This document shows, piece by piece, positions 19,515 to 28,788 of a stretch of DNA of 64,000 nucleotides. The position numbers and the translations under genes are program-made. The notes under the pieces are model-generated. The model saw only the letters and a program-made list of their open reading frames with translations. It made no database searches and was not told the origin of the DNA. The DNA comes from Roseivivax marinus. Lineage in GTDB: Bacteria > Pseudomonadota > Alphaproteobacteria > Rhodobacterales > Rhodobacteraceae. Each line of letters begins with the position of its first letter. The stretch's first letter is position 1. Where the stretch lies: the NCBI RefSeq assembly GCF_900109705.1, contig NZ_FOAI01000002.1, positions 248,001-312,000 of the forward strand, written 5' to 3'.

Positions 19515-20480
19515 ATGCCCGAAGGAGCACAGGCGCCAGAGACCACCGGATCGGTCGCCGACGCCTATCGCGGAAACTGGGTGGACCGGTACGCGCCGGA
19601 GTTCGCCAAGCCCTATTTCCGCCTTTCGCGGCTCGACCGCCCGATCGGGACGTGGCTTCTGCTGCTGCCGTGCTGGTGGGGCCTGTTCCTGGCAATCGCG
19701 GCCACCGGCGAGCCCCGGCTGTTCGACGCGTGGATCTTCATCGGCTGCGGGCTGGGCGCGATCCTGATGCGGGGTGCAGGCTGCACTTGGAACGACATCA
19801 CCGACCGCGGCATCGACGGGTCGGTGGCACGCACGGCCTCTCGGCCGATCCCGTCGGGTGCGGTCAGTGCGAAGCAGGCCCTGGCCTGGGCCGTGGCGCA
19901 GTCGCTGACGGCGTTCCTGATCCTGCTGACTTTCAATTGGGCGGCCATCGGCCTCGGGATCCTCGCGCTCCTGCCGGTGGCGGTCTACCCGTTCGCCAAA
20001 CGATTCACATGGTGGCCGCAGATCTTCCTCGGCCTCGCCTTCAACTGGGGCGCGCTGCTGGTGTGGACGGCGCATACAGGGTCGCTCGGCTGGCCGGCCG
20101 TGCTGCTCTACGTTGCCGGCATGGCGTGGACGCTGTTCTACGACACCATTTATGCCCACCAGGACCGCGAGGACGACGCGCTGATCGGGGTGAAGTCCAC
20201 CGCGCGGCTCTTCGGCGACGCGACGCCCAAGGCACTGGCCGTGTTCCTCTGCGCCGCGGTCACGCTGATGGGGCTGGCCGTGATCGCTGCCATCCCGCGC
20301 GGCGAGATCGCCACGATGGTGGTCGCGCTGGCGGGTCCCTGGGCGATGGGCTGGCACATGTTCTGGCAGCTGCGCCAAGTGGATCTGAACGATCACCCGC
20401 TGCTGCTGCGGCTCTTCCGGTCGAACCGCGATGCGGGCCTCCTGCCCGTGCTGATTTTCGCCGCTGCCTGCCTCGTCTGA
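19515..20480 (+). CDS. ubiA: 4-hydroxybenzoate polyprenyltransferase
   Basis: Integral membrane prenyltransferase that attaches the polyprenyl chain to 4-hydroxybenzoate in ubiquinone synthesis. The 321-residue protein has about eight to nine hydrophobic segments. Both Asp-rich metal/diphosphate motifs are present: NDITD (in CTWNDITDRGIDG) and the second YAHQDREDD. The N-terminal RLDRPIGTWLLLLPCWWG is characteristic of UbiA. It is divergent from rsmE, with start codons 12 bp apart. Confidence 0.96.
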   Translation: MPEGAQAPETTGSVADAYRGNWVDRYAPEFAKPYFRLSRLDRPIGTWLLLLPCWWGLFLAIAATGEPRLFDAWIFIGCGLGAILMRGAGCTWNDITDRGIDGSVARTASRPIPSGAVSAKQALAWAVAQSLTAFLILLTFNWAAIGLGILALLPVAVYPFAKRFTWWPQIFLGLAFNWGALLVWTAHTGSLGWPAVLLYVAGMAWTLFYDTIYAHQDREDDALIGVKSTARLFGDATPKALAVFLCAAVTLMGLAVIAAIPRGEIATMVVALAGPWAMGWHMFWQLRQVDLNDHPLLLRLFRSNRDAGLLPVLIFAAACLV

Positions 20481-20541
20481 TTGCGGCAGGGGCCGCGGGG
20501 TCGTATCACCGTGCGACTCCGAAGCCACACTTGAGACGTCC

Positions 20542-22491
20542 ATGCGCCTGTCCGCTGTTGCCATTCTCGCCGGAACCTTCACCGCTGCCGCCGCGGTCTG
20601 CGTCGTCGCCGCGACCTTCTCGGCCGGAATCGTCGAGGACAACGCCATCGACGGGGTCGAGACCGAATTCACCCGTGAGGGAATCGAGTGGGCCGAAGTC
20701 GACGCGAACGGACTTCAGGTCTTCGTTCACGGCACGGCGCCCGACGAGGCAGCACGGTTCCGTGCGATCACCGCCGCGGGCAAGGTCGTGGATGCAGCCC
20801 GCGTTATCGACGAAACCCTGGTTGCCGAGCCAGAGGACATCCGCGCCCCCGACTTCGCCATCGAGATCCTGCGCAACGGCGACGCCGTGTCGCTGATCGG
20901 CCTCGTGCCCACCGGGTTCGACCGGGCCGCGCTGATCGACACGGCCGGGCGCATCGTCGGCGACGCGGAGGGGGTGTCGGACCTGCTCGAGACCGCCGAC
21001 TTTCCCGAACCCGAGGGGTGGGGCGACGCGATCGGCGTGGCGACCCGCGCGCTCGAGATGCTGCCGCGGTCCAAGGTGTCGGTCGAGGCGGGATCGGTCG
21101 CCGTGCAGGCCATGGCCGCGGACGCCGCGGAAGTGCGCCGCGTGACGGCCCGGCTCGAGGGAGCCGCGTCGGAGGAAACGGAACTGGCGCTCGACCTCAA
21201 CGCGCCGCGCCCGGTGATCTCGCCCTTCGCGCTGCGCTTCGTGAAGGAGGACGGCGCGGCGCGCTTCGACGCCTGCGCCGCCGACACCGAAGCGGCCCGC
21301 GAGAGCATCATCGACGCGGCGCAGGAGGCGGGCGCCGAAGGAACGCCGGGCTGCGTCATAGGTCTTGGTGTGCCCTCCCGCGACTGGGGCGCGGCGGTCA
21401 GCCGCTCGATCGCCGCCGTCGATGCGCTTGGCGGAGGCAGCGTCACCTTTTCCAACGCCGACGTGTCGCTGATCGCCGCCGAGGGCACCGCGCCCGAGCT
21501 TTTCGACGAGGTTACCGGCCAGCTCGAGCGCGACCTGCCCGATGCCTTCATCCTCGACGCCGTGCTGCCCGAACCGCCGGACCCCGACTCGGACGAGGGC
21601 CCGACCGAGTTCACCGCCACCCGCAGCCCCGAGGGTGAAGTGCAACTGCGCGGACGCCTGAACTCCGAAATGGCCCGGATCACGGCGGACAGCTATGCCC
21701 GCGCGCGATTCGGTTCCGACGCCGTGTCGGTCGGCACCCGGATCGACGACGACCTACCGGAAAGCTGGTCGGCGCGGGTGCTCGCCGGGCTCGAGGCGCT
21801 GTCCGTGCTCGCCAACGGCTCGGTTCGTGTCACGCCCGAGACCATCGAGGTTCGCGGCAACACCGGCAATTCCGATGCCGACGCGGAACTGGCGACCCTG
21901 CTGACCGACAAGCTTGGCGAAAGCAGCTACGACATCGACGTGACCTATCTCGAGCGGCTCGACCCAACGCTCGGCATCCCGACCCCCGCAGAATGCGTCG
22001 ACCAGATCCGCGCCATCGTCGGTGCCCGGAAGATCACGTTCGAGCCGGGATCGGCCACGCTCGACGCGTCGGCGAAGGACATCCTCGACGAAATCGCCGA
22101 ACTGCTGAAGGTCTGCGGGGAAATCCCGCTGGAGATCCAGGGCCACACCGACAGCCAGGGCCGCGAGGTGATGAACCAGCAGCTCAGCCAGGACCGCGCC
22201 CAGGCCGTTCTCGACCAACTGCGTCAGCGCCGGGTGCTCACCGCATCCTACCGGGCCACCGGCTACGGCGAGGAAGAACCGATCGCCGACAACGACACCG
22301 AAGCCGGCCGCGAGGCCAACCGCCGCATCGAATTCCGCCTGATCGAGGAGGAGCCCGAGACGGATGCCGCGGCGCTGGAGACGGAAGGCGTTGAATATCC
22401 CGCGCCCACGGGCGAAGAAGCGTCTGAGGCGGCGGAGACCGCCGAAGATGCCGAAACCGCCGAAGAGGGGCCGGGAAATGAACCGGATTGA
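20542..22491 (+). CDS. OmpA-family envelope protein with BON-like N-terminal repeats
   Basis: A 649-residue protein. It begins with an N-terminal signal or anchor segment (AVAILAGTFTAAAAVCVVAA). A long region of repeated beta-alpha-beta modules that look BON-like follows (for example TEFTREGIEWAEVDANGLQV). A C-terminal OmpA peptidoglycan-binding domain lies at roughly residues 490-610, with IQGHTDSQG and ANRRIEFRL. The tail after it is strongly acidic (Glu/Ala). It probably tethers the envelope to peptidoglycan. The next gene starts 14 bp inside its 3' end. Confidence 0.85.
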   Translation: MRLSAVAILAGTFTAAAAVCVVAATFSAGIVEDNAIDGVETEFTREGIEWAEVDANGLQVFVHGTAPDEAARFRAITAAGKVVDAARVIDETLVAEPEDIRAPDFAIEILRNGDAVSLIGLVPTGFDRAALIDTAGRIVGDAEGVSDLLETADFPEPEGWGDAIGVATRALEMLPRSKVSVEAGSVAVQAMAADAAEVRRVTARLEGAASEETELALDLNAPRPVISPFALRFVKEDGAARFDACAADTEAARESIIDAAQEAGAEGTPGCVIGLGVPSRDWGAAVSRSIAAVDALGGGSVTFSNADVSLIAAEGTAPELFDEVTGQLERDLPDAFILDAVLPEPPDPDSDEGPTEFTATRSPEGEVQLRGRLNSEMARITADSYARARFGSDAVSVGTRIDDDLPESWSARVLAGLEALSVLANGSVRVTPETIEVRGNTGNSDADAELATLLTDKLGESSYDIDVTYLERLDPTLGIPTPAECVDQIRAIVGARKITFEPGSATLDASAKDILDEIAELLKVCGEIPLEIQGHTDSQGREVMNQQLSQDRAQAVLDQLRQRRVLTASYRATGYGEEEPIADNDTEAGREANRRIEFRLIEEEPETDAAALETEGVEYPAPTGEEASEAAETAEDAETAEEGPGNEPD

Positions 22492-22804
22492 GTTCATCGT
22501 CGCGACGGCGATCATCCTGTTCGTGGCGTTCTGCCTCGGCTGGTTCGCGAACTGGCTGGTGCATCGCTTCACGCGGGTCAGCCAGGCCGACGTGAACCAG
22601 CTCGAACGCATGAGCCAGGAACTGCACGAGGCAGAAGAGACGCGCGATCAGGCGATCACCTATCTGCAGCAGCGCGAGGCCGAGTTGACCAATCAGCTGG
22701 CGCAGACCGAGGCCGAGCTGTCCGCCGCGATGGAAGGCCTGCGCGAAGCCCGCCACGAGGCCGAGGAAATGCGCGCCTACGTGGAGCGCATGAACGCAAG
22801 CTGA
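22478..22804 (+). CDS. Single-pass membrane coiled-coil protein
   Basis: A 108-residue protein with one membrane segment at about residues 5-27 (FIVATAIILFVAFCLGWFAN). A charged Glu/Gln-rich helix fills the rest and looks like a coiled coil (heptad-like LERMSQELHEAEETRDQ). The start overlaps the OmpA-family gene by 14 bp, so translation is probably coupled and the two may act together in the envelope. No enzymatic motif is visible. Confidence 0.8.
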   Translation: MNRIEFIVATAIILFVAFCLGWFANWLVHRFTRVSQADVNQLERMSQELHEAEETRDQAITYLQQREAELTNQLAQTEAELSAAMEGLREARHEAEEMRAYVERMNAS

Positions 22805-22814
22805 CCCGCCCGGC

Positions 22815-23132
22815 CTAGCGCTTTCGTCGTCCGCCGGCGCTGCGCTTGTGAAAGGTCGGCGGCCGCTTCGACACCCAGCGCAGGAAGCCCGCCATGCGGG
22901 GATGCGCGCGCAGTTGCTCGATGGTGTTGAACTCGCGCGCGAGCTCGGTCTCGGTGAACGTCGCGTGGATCTCGTTGTGGCAGATCTGGTGCAGCCGCAC
23001 GACCGGTCCGCCCTTGCCGCCGCGCAGCTTGGGCACGAGGTGATGCAGGCTCTGCCTGGCCTCGGGCGGGATCGGCCGCCCGCAGAGCGGACAGACCGGA
23101 TCCTTGGTGCCAGTTGTCTGATCGCACGACAT
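22815..23132 (-). CDS. HNH endonuclease family protein
   Basis: A 105-residue protein with a zinc-binding knuckle CPLCGRPIP and an HNH-like core. The core consists of HHLVPKLRGGKGG, HQICHNEIHATFTE and a basic C-terminus (KRSAGGRRKR). The start at 23132 is chosen because residues upstream in the frame are Ser/Thr/Arg-rich and unconserved. The catalytic His pair and the downstream His are present, so the fold should be active. Biological role unknown; many such short HNH proteins are housekeeping in alphaproteobacteria. Confidence 0.8.
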   Translation of the reverse strand: MSCDQTTGTKDPVCPLCGRPIPPEARQSLHHLVPKLRGGKGGPVVRLHQICHNEIHATFTETELAREFNTIEQLRAHPRMAGFLRWVSKRPPTFHKRSAGGRRKR

Positions 23133-24387
23133 GCCGCAAGAAACTGGGACGCTGACGAACGGGATCAATTCCAACGTGACCGAGAGTTCCCACACGACCG
23201 GCCCCGAGCCGCTCGACGCCCTCGTGGTGGGCGGAGGACCGGCGGGGCTGATGGCCGCCGAGGCGCTGGCCGCGGCGGGGCGCCGCGTGGTCGTGGCCGA
23301 CCACAAGCCGAGCGTGGCGCGCAAGTTCCTGATGGCCGGCAAGTCCGGCCTGAACCTGACCAGCGCCGTGTCTGTAGAAGAGTGCATCGGCACTTACGGT
23401 GACGCCGCCGACCGTCTGCGGCCGATGATCGAGGCGCTGCCGCCCGAGGCCATCACCGCCTGGGCCCGCGGGCTGGGCGAGGCCGTGTTCACCGGCTCCT
23501 CGGGGCGGGTCTTTCCGCAGGCGATGAAAGCGTCGCCGCTCCTGCGCGCGTGGCTCGCGCGGCTCGACGCGGGCGGCGTCGCGATCAGGACCCGGTGGCG
23601 CTGGACCGGCTGGGGCGCCGGCGGCGCGCTCGACTTCGCGACGCCGGACGGCCCGCGCCGGGTCCGACCGGCAGTCACCGTGTTCGCCCTTGGCGGCGCC
23701 AGCTGGAGGCGGCTCGGATCGGACGGGTCGTGGCGCAGCGTCTTCGAAGCGGGGGGCGTACCGGTGACATCCTTCGCGCCTGCCAATGCCGGGCTCGAGG
23801 TCGCGTGGTCGGATCACATGACCGCGCATCTCGGCGCCCCGCTCAAGAACGTGGTGTTCCGCGCGAACGGCTCGGAAAGCCGCGGAGAGGCCGTTCTGTC
23901 CCGGCGCGGATTGGAGGGCGGCGGACTCTACCCGCTGACACCCGAGCTTCGGCGGGGCGCGGCGCTCTCGGTCGACCTCTGTCCCGATATCGGCCCCGAC
24001 ATCCTGCGTGCCCGGCTCTGGCGGGCGTCGACAAAGGACAGTGCGTCCAACCGGCTGCGCAAGGCGGCGCGGCTCGACCCGGCGGCGATCGCGCTTGTCA
24101 TGGAGACAGGGCGCCCGCTGCCCAAGGACCCGGCGGCCCTTGCCGACCTGCTCAAGGCGCTGCCACTGCCCTATGCCGGGCTGCGCCCGCTGGACGAGGC
24201 CATCTCGACCGCGGGCGGCGTGTCGTGGGACGCCGTGGACGATCGACTGGCGCTCTTCTCGCGGCCGGACACCTTCGTCGCCGGCGAGATGCTGGACTGG
24301 GAGGCGCCTACCGGGGGCTACCTGCTGACCGCCTGCCTCGCCACCGGCCTCTGGGCCGGGCGGGCGGCGGCGCAGACGGACGCCTGA
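23131..24387 (+). CDS. BaiN/HI0933-like FAD flavoprotein (TIGR03862 type)
   Basis: A 418-residue FAD-dependent oxidoreductase-like protein. The dinucleotide-binding motif ALVVGGGPAGLMAAEALAA begins near residue 30, with ARKFLMAGKSGLNLT next, a hallmark of this family, and FALGGASWRRLGSDGSW in the middle. The C-terminus has TAGGVSWDAVD and the second FAD contact APTGGYLLTACLATG. The ATG at 23131 shares bases with the HNH start on the other strand; a GTG at 23176 is an alternative start 15 codons on. Substrate unknown. Confidence 0.85.
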   Translation: MPQETGTLTNGINSNVTESSHTTGPEPLDALVVGGGPAGLMAAEALAAAGRRVVVADHKPSVARKFLMAGKSGLNLTSAVSVEECIGTYGDAADRLRPMIEALPPEAITAWARGLGEAVFTGSSGRVFPQAMKASPLLRAWLARLDAGGVAIRTRWRWTGWGAGGALDFATPDGPRRVRPAVTVFALGGASWRRLGSDGSWRSVFEAGGVPVTSFAPANAGLEVAWSDHMTAHLGAPLKNVVFRANGSESRGEAVLSRRGLEGGGLYPLTPELRRGAALSVDLCPDIGPDILRARLWRASTKDSASNRLRKAARLDPAAIALVMETGRPLPKDPAALADLLKALPLPYAGLRPLDEAISTAGGVSWDAVDDRLALFSRPDTFVAGEMLDWEAPTGGYLLTACLATGLWAGRAAAQTDA

Positions 24388-24463
24388 GCCACGCAGGAGG
24401 GGTCCGGTTCGCCTGATCGGGACCGCGCGCTCTGCCCGGCAACAAGTTGCCCGACCCGCGCCC

Positions 24464-25489
24464 TCAGCGCCGCGCCAGCATCGCCAGCCGGATCAGGGCA
24501 CGCTCCACCAGCGCCATCTGCGGCGCGCGCTGACCGGCCGATCTCAGGGCAAGGTCCGTCTCTGTAAGAACGCGAAGCGCCTGCTCCAGCCGGTGCATCC
24601 CCCAGCCCTGTGCCTGCCGCAGCATCCGGTCGCGTCGCGGGCCGAAGACCGGCGGGCGCAGCCGCGCGATGCCCTGCCCCGGCCCGCCGGGATCGGCCGC
24701 GGCCGCGTGCAGCGCGCGGAAGTGGCGCAGCGCCATGATGACCAGCGTCACCGCGGCGATACCCTGCCCTTCGAGCTTCTGCATCACCGGGCCGATTTCG
24801 CCGGTGCGGCCCTCGGCCACCACGTGCAGCACGTCGTCGAGGTCCGCGTCGGTGGTCGCCGGTGCCATCAGCGCCACCTCGTCGGCGGTCAAAGGCGCGT
24901 CGTCGCCATGCTTGTAGAGCGCGACCTTCTCGACCGTCTGGCGGAAATCGCCCGGATCCAGTTCGCGCGCCAGCGAGAAGAGCGCGTCCGAGGCCGCGCG
25001 ATCGACGGCGGTCAGCCCGGCCTTCTCGAGCGTCGCCTCTATTTCGGCGCGCCCCGGCGGGTCGTTGTAGATGCCGACGGCATAGGCTTCCTTGGCGCCC
25101 TCGAAGGCCTTGCGCAGCTTCGACGACGCCTTGAGCGATCCGGCCGTCACCACGATCTGCGCATCGCCCGGCCGCCAGTCCTCAAGCGCGGCGATCACCG
25201 AGGGTGCGCAGGCATCGGTCGCGTCCTCGACGAAGGCCACGCGGGGACCTGGAAAGAAGCCCTGCGCCTTCACCGCGTCGACCAGCTGCGCGGGGTCTTT
25301 TCGCAGATCATTTCCGGGAATGCGCGACAGGCGCATCTCGGTCTCGCCCTCCGGGCCGATCAGCGCGGCGATGACCTCCTGCCGGCGGAGCGCAACGCGC
25401 ATGGCGTCCTCGCCGTAGATCAGCAGGCCCGCCTTCGACGGATCGGGCTTGGCGAAATAGGCCGGGGCCTCACGCGCGGATAGCTTCAT
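24464..25489 (-). CDS. holA: DNA polymerase III subunit delta
   Basis: Clamp-loader subunit that opens the sliding clamp. The 341-residue product has the family length and begins MKLSAREAPAYFAKP, then LLIYGEDAMRVALRRQEVI, where the degenerate nucleotide-binding region sits. VTAGSLKASSKLRKAFEGAK in the middle and the C-terminal helical collar domain fit HolA. It is the last gene of the leuS-lptE-holA unit, 9 bp after the lptE stop. Confidence 0.93.
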   Translation of the reverse strand: MKLSAREAPAYFAKPDPSKAGLLIYGEDAMRVALRRQEVIAALIGPEGETEMRLSRIPGNDLRKDPAQLVDAVKAQGFFPGPRVAFVEDATDACAPSVIAALEDWRPGDAQIVVTAGSLKASSKLRKAFEGAKEAYAVGIYNDPPGRAEIEATLEKAGLTAVDRAASDALFSLARELDPGDFRQTVEKVALYKHGDDAPLTADEVALMAPATTDADLDDVLHVVAEGRTGEIGPVMQKLEGQGIAAVTLVIMALRHFRALHAAAADPGGPGQGIARLRPPVFGPRRDRMLRQAQGWGMHRLEQALRVLTETDLALRSAGQRAPQMALVERALIRLAMLARR

Positions 25490-25498
25490 GGCCGCGCC

Positions 25499-25999
25499 TC
25501 AGCCCGGCAGGTCGGTGGCCGACAGGATCAGCCGGTCCACGATGCGGTCGGCAAGGATGACCATCAGCCGCTCGCGCGCGTCGCGTTCCGAGGCCAGCGT
25601 CGCCACGGCCGAGCCGGTTGCCGAGTAGTCGGTGAAGCTCTCGACACTGTCGCGCAGGACCTCGGCGCCGGAGGTAGTGTCGGTCAGGGTGAACGCCACG
25701 ACCGACGCGATCCGGTAGCGGGTGGTCGAGCCGGTGGAAGTGGTTCCGAAATCGCCAGTGTCGGTCTCGATCGCGGTTTCCAGCCGGTAACGGCCCGCAG
25801 GCGCGCGGCCGATCCGTTCCTCGATCCGGCGGTTCAGAAGGTAGCCCGCCCGGTCTTCGGGCTCGGACAGCGCCACCGCGCCGGTAAGCGCGCCCGCCGC
25901 GCCGCCGGGTCCGTAGGCCGGCGTGAAGCCACAACCGGCCAGCGCCAGCCCTGCGGCACCCAGCGCGCCGAGAAATGCGCGGCGATCACACCACGACAT
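25499..25999 (-). CDS. lptE: LPS-assembly lipoprotein LptE
   Basis: Outer-membrane lipoprotein that plugs LptD during lipopolysaccharide insertion. The 166-residue product has a lipoprotein signal peptide ending at the lipobox LAGC ([20 protein letters not shown]), and GCGFTPAYG is typical of alphaproteobacterial LptE. The start lies 14 bp inside the leuS 3' end, so expression is coupled to leuS. Confidence 0.92.
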   Translation of the reverse strand: MSWCDRRAFLGALGAAGLALAGCGFTPAYGPGGAAGALTGAVALSEPEDRAGYLLNRRIEERIGRAPAGRYRLETAIETDTGDFGTTSTGSTTRYRIASVVAFTLTDTTSGAEVLRDSVESFTDYSATGSAVATLASERDARERLMVILADRIVDRLILSATDLPG

Positions 26000-28559
26000 T
26001 GATGATCCGCCCAGGCACCACGATCACCTTCTTCGGCTGCCCGCCATCGAGCGCCCGCTGCACGGATTCGTGCGCCATCGCCATCGCCTCGACCTCGTCC
26101 TTGCCCATGTCCTTGGGCACCTCGATCTCGGCCCGGCGCTTGCCATTGATCTGGATCGGCAGCGTGACCGTCGATTCGACCATCATGGTCTCGTCGGCGG
26201 TGGGCCACGGCGCGTCGGCCAGAAGGCCCTCACCGCCCAGCAGCGACCACATTTCCTCGGCCAGGTGCGGGGTCATCGGAGACATCAGCTGCGCCAGCGT
26301 GAGCGCCGCCTGCCGCTTGGCCGGACCGCCCGCGTCGGCCTTGGCCAGCGTCGAGGTGAAGGCGTAGAGCCGCGCGATCGCCGCGTTGAATCCGAAGCTC
26401 TCGATGCCCTGCGTGACGTCGTGCACGGTCTTGTGCATCTCGCGCAGCAGCGCCTCGTCGCCGGACCCGGCATCGTCGCCGGCCCCGGCTGCCTCCATCG
26501 CCAGCCGGTAGACCCGGCTCAGGTGACGGTGCGCGGCCTCGGCACCGGCGGCGGTCCACTCCACGTCCCGCTCGGGCGGGCTGTCCGACAGCACGAACCA
26601 GCGCGCGGTGTCGGCGCCGTAGTCCGAGACGATGCTGACCGGATCGACCACGTTCTTCTTCGACTTGGACATCTTGGCCGAAGGCACGATCTCGACCTCG
26701 GTGCCGTCCTTGAGGAAGGCCGAGCTGTCGCGCAGCTCAACGTCCTCGGGGAAGTGGTAGACCGGGCGGCCAGCCTTGTCCTTGGTCTGGAAGATCGCGT
26801 GCGTCACCATGCCCTGGGTGAAGAGCGCATCGAACGGCTCGCGGCTCTTTTCCGGCAGGTGGCCCGTCAGGTGCATCGCGCGGGTGAAGAAGCGCGAATA
26901 GAGCAGGTGCAGGATCGCGTGCTCGATGCCGCCGATATACTGATCGACGTTCATCCAGTATTCGGCGTCCGCCATGTCGGTCGGCGTTTCGGCGCGGGGC
27001 GCGGTGAACCGGGCGAAGTACCAAGACGAGTCCACGAAGGTGTCCATCGTGTCGGTCTCGCGCCGGGCCGGGGCGCCGCAGGACGGGCAGGGCACGTCGC
27101 GCCATGTCGGGTGCCGGTCGAGAGGATTGCCCGGCTGGTCGAAGGACACGTCGTCCGGCAGCACGACCGGCAGGTTTTCCTTCTTCTCGGGCACCACGCC
27201 GCAGGCCTCGCAGTGCACCACGGGGATCGGGCAGCCCCAGTAGCGCTGCCGCGAAAGGCCCCAGTCGCGCAGGCGGAACTTGGTCACGCCCTGCCCGACG
27301 CCGTTCTCCTCGCAGAAGGCGATGGCGGCATCGACGGCCTCGTCGCCGGTCATCGCCTCGGCGCCGGCGAAGGGCTTGAGGTAGCGCACCGTCTCGACCT
27401 TCGGCGGCACGTAGGCCGGACCGCCGTCCTCGGGCAGGATGAAGGTTCCCTCCTCGCCCATGGCTGGGGCAAAGACGGTCTGCACCGGCAGCTCGTACTT
27501 GCGTGCGAATTCGAGGTCGCGCGGGTCGTGCGCCGGGCAGCCGAAAATCGCGCCGGTGCCGTAGTCCATCAGGATGAAGTTGGCGATGTAGACCGGAAGC
27601 TCCCACGAGGTGTCGAAGGGATGCCGCACGGTGATGCCGGTGTTCAGGCCCTTCTTCTCGGCGGTCTCGAGCTCTTCCTCCGAGGTGCCGACGCGGCGAC
27701 ACTCGGCACAGAACTCGGCGACCTCGGGATTGTCGCGCTCCAGATGCTTGGCAAGCGGATGGTCTGGCGAGATGCCGACAAAGGAAGCCCCCAACAGGGT
27801 GTCGGGCCGGGTGGTGTAGACCTCGATCCGGTCGTGCCCCTCGGGCGCGTCGGTGGTCGAGAAGGCGAACTGAAGCCCGCGCGAGCGGCCGATCCAGTTG
27901 GCCTGCATCGTCTTGACCTTGGCCGGCCAGTCGTCGAGCCCGTCGAGCGCCTCGAGCAGGTCCTCGGCGAAATCCGAGATGCGGAAGAACCACTGCGTCA
28001 ACTCGCGCCGTTCGACCAGAGCGCCCGAGCGCCAGCCGCGCCCGTCCTCGACCTGCTCGTTGGCGAGCACGGTCATGTCCACCGGGTCCCAGTTCACCAC
28101 CGCGTTCTTGCGGTAGACCAGCCCCTGCTCGAGGAAGTCCAGGAACAGCGCCTGCTGCTGGCCGTAATATTCCGGGTCGCAGGTGGCGAACATCCGGCTC
28201 CAGTCGATCGAGAGGCCGAGCGGCTTCATCTGGTCGACCATCGTGTCGATGTTGTCGTAGGTCCACGTCTTGGGATGGCCGCCGCTCGCCATCGCGGCGT
28301 TCTCGGCGGGCATCCCGAAGGCGTCGAAGCCCATCGGGTGCAGCACGTTATGGCCGGTCGCACGCTTGTAGCGGGCCACCACGTCGCCCATCGTGTAGTT
28401 GCGGACGTGGCCGATATGGATGCGCCCCGACGGGTAGGGGAACATTTCGAGCACGTAGTATTTCGGTTTCCCCTCCTTCCGTTCGGCACGGAAGGTCAGG
28501 GCCTCGTCCCAGGCCTGTTGCCATTTCGGCTCGATCTCGGCGGGGCTGTAACGCGACAT
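25986..28559 (-). CDS. leuS: Leucyl-tRNA synthetase
   Basis: Class I aminoacyl-tRNA synthetase charging tRNA-Leu. The 857-residue protein has the HIGH motif ([12 protein letters not shown]) near residue 50, the CP1 editing domain and the KMSKS motif in [13 protein letters not shown]. The anticodon-binding C-terminus ends IIVV-like (RIINVVV). The start [17 protein letters not shown] at 28559 is the usual LeuS beginning. The 229-bp spacer to the divergent CAP-RTX gene should hold its promoter. Confidence 0.97.
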   Translation of the reverse strand: MSRYSPAEIEPKWQQAWDEALTFRAERKEGKPKYYVLEMFPYPSGRIHIGHVRNYTMGDVVARYKRATGHNVLHPMGFDAFGMPAENAAMASGGHPKTWTYDNIDTMVDQMKPLGLSIDWSRMFATCDPEYYGQQQALFLDFLEQGLVYRKNAVVNWDPVDMTVLANEQVEDGRGWRSGALVERRELTQWFFRISDFAEDLLEALDGLDDWPAKVKTMQANWIGRSRGLQFAFSTTDAPEGHDRIEVYTTRPDTLLGASFVGISPDHPLAKHLERDNPEVAEFCAECRRVGTSEEELETAEKKGLNTGITVRHPFDTSWELPVYIANFILMDYGTGAIFGCPAHDPRDLEFARKYELPVQTVFAPAMGEEGTFILPEDGGPAYVPPKVETVRYLKPFAGAEAMTGDEAVDAAIAFCEENGVGQGVTKFRLRDWGLSRQRYWGCPIPVVHCEACGVVPEKKENLPVVLPDDVSFDQPGNPLDRHPTWRDVPCPSCGAPARRETDTMDTFVDSSWYFARFTAPRAETPTDMADAEYWMNVDQYIGGIEHAILHLLYSRFFTRAMHLTGHLPEKSREPFDALFTQGMVTHAIFQTKDKAGRPVYHFPEDVELRDSSAFLKDGTEVEIVPSAKMSKSKKNVVDPVSIVSDYGADTARWFVLSDSPPERDVEWTAAGAEAAHRHLSRVYRLAMEAAGAGDDAGSGDEALLREMHKTVHDVTQGIESFGFNAAIARLYAFTSTLAKADAGGPAKRQAALTLAQLMSPMTPHLAEEMWSLLGGEGLLADAPWPTADETMMVESTVTLPIQINGKRRAEIEVPKDMGKDEVEAMAMAHESVQRALDGGQPKKVIVVPGRIINVVV

Positions 28560-28788
28560 TGGCGGTCCTGTCAGATGCACCGGCGCGCCATCGCGGCACG
28601 CCGCCTTACGGGTTTGTCGCGTGATAGGCCGCGGGGCGCGGCGCGTCCAGTGCCGCGCCGGTTCGTGTCCCATGTAGGGAATTGCATACTTCCCCAACGT
28701 CAGAAGCGTTTGTAGCGTCTCGGTAAAGGTCGATCGCGGGCGCCCCTCCCCAGTCGTGCGGCCAAGGCCACAACAGGAGAGCGTCGCC

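Noticed and set aside
25923-28715. A 930-codon plus-strand frame opposite leuS
   Set aside because: Leucyl-tRNA synthetase is unambiguous on the minus strand with HIGH and KMSKS motifs; the antisense frame has no recognisable domain.
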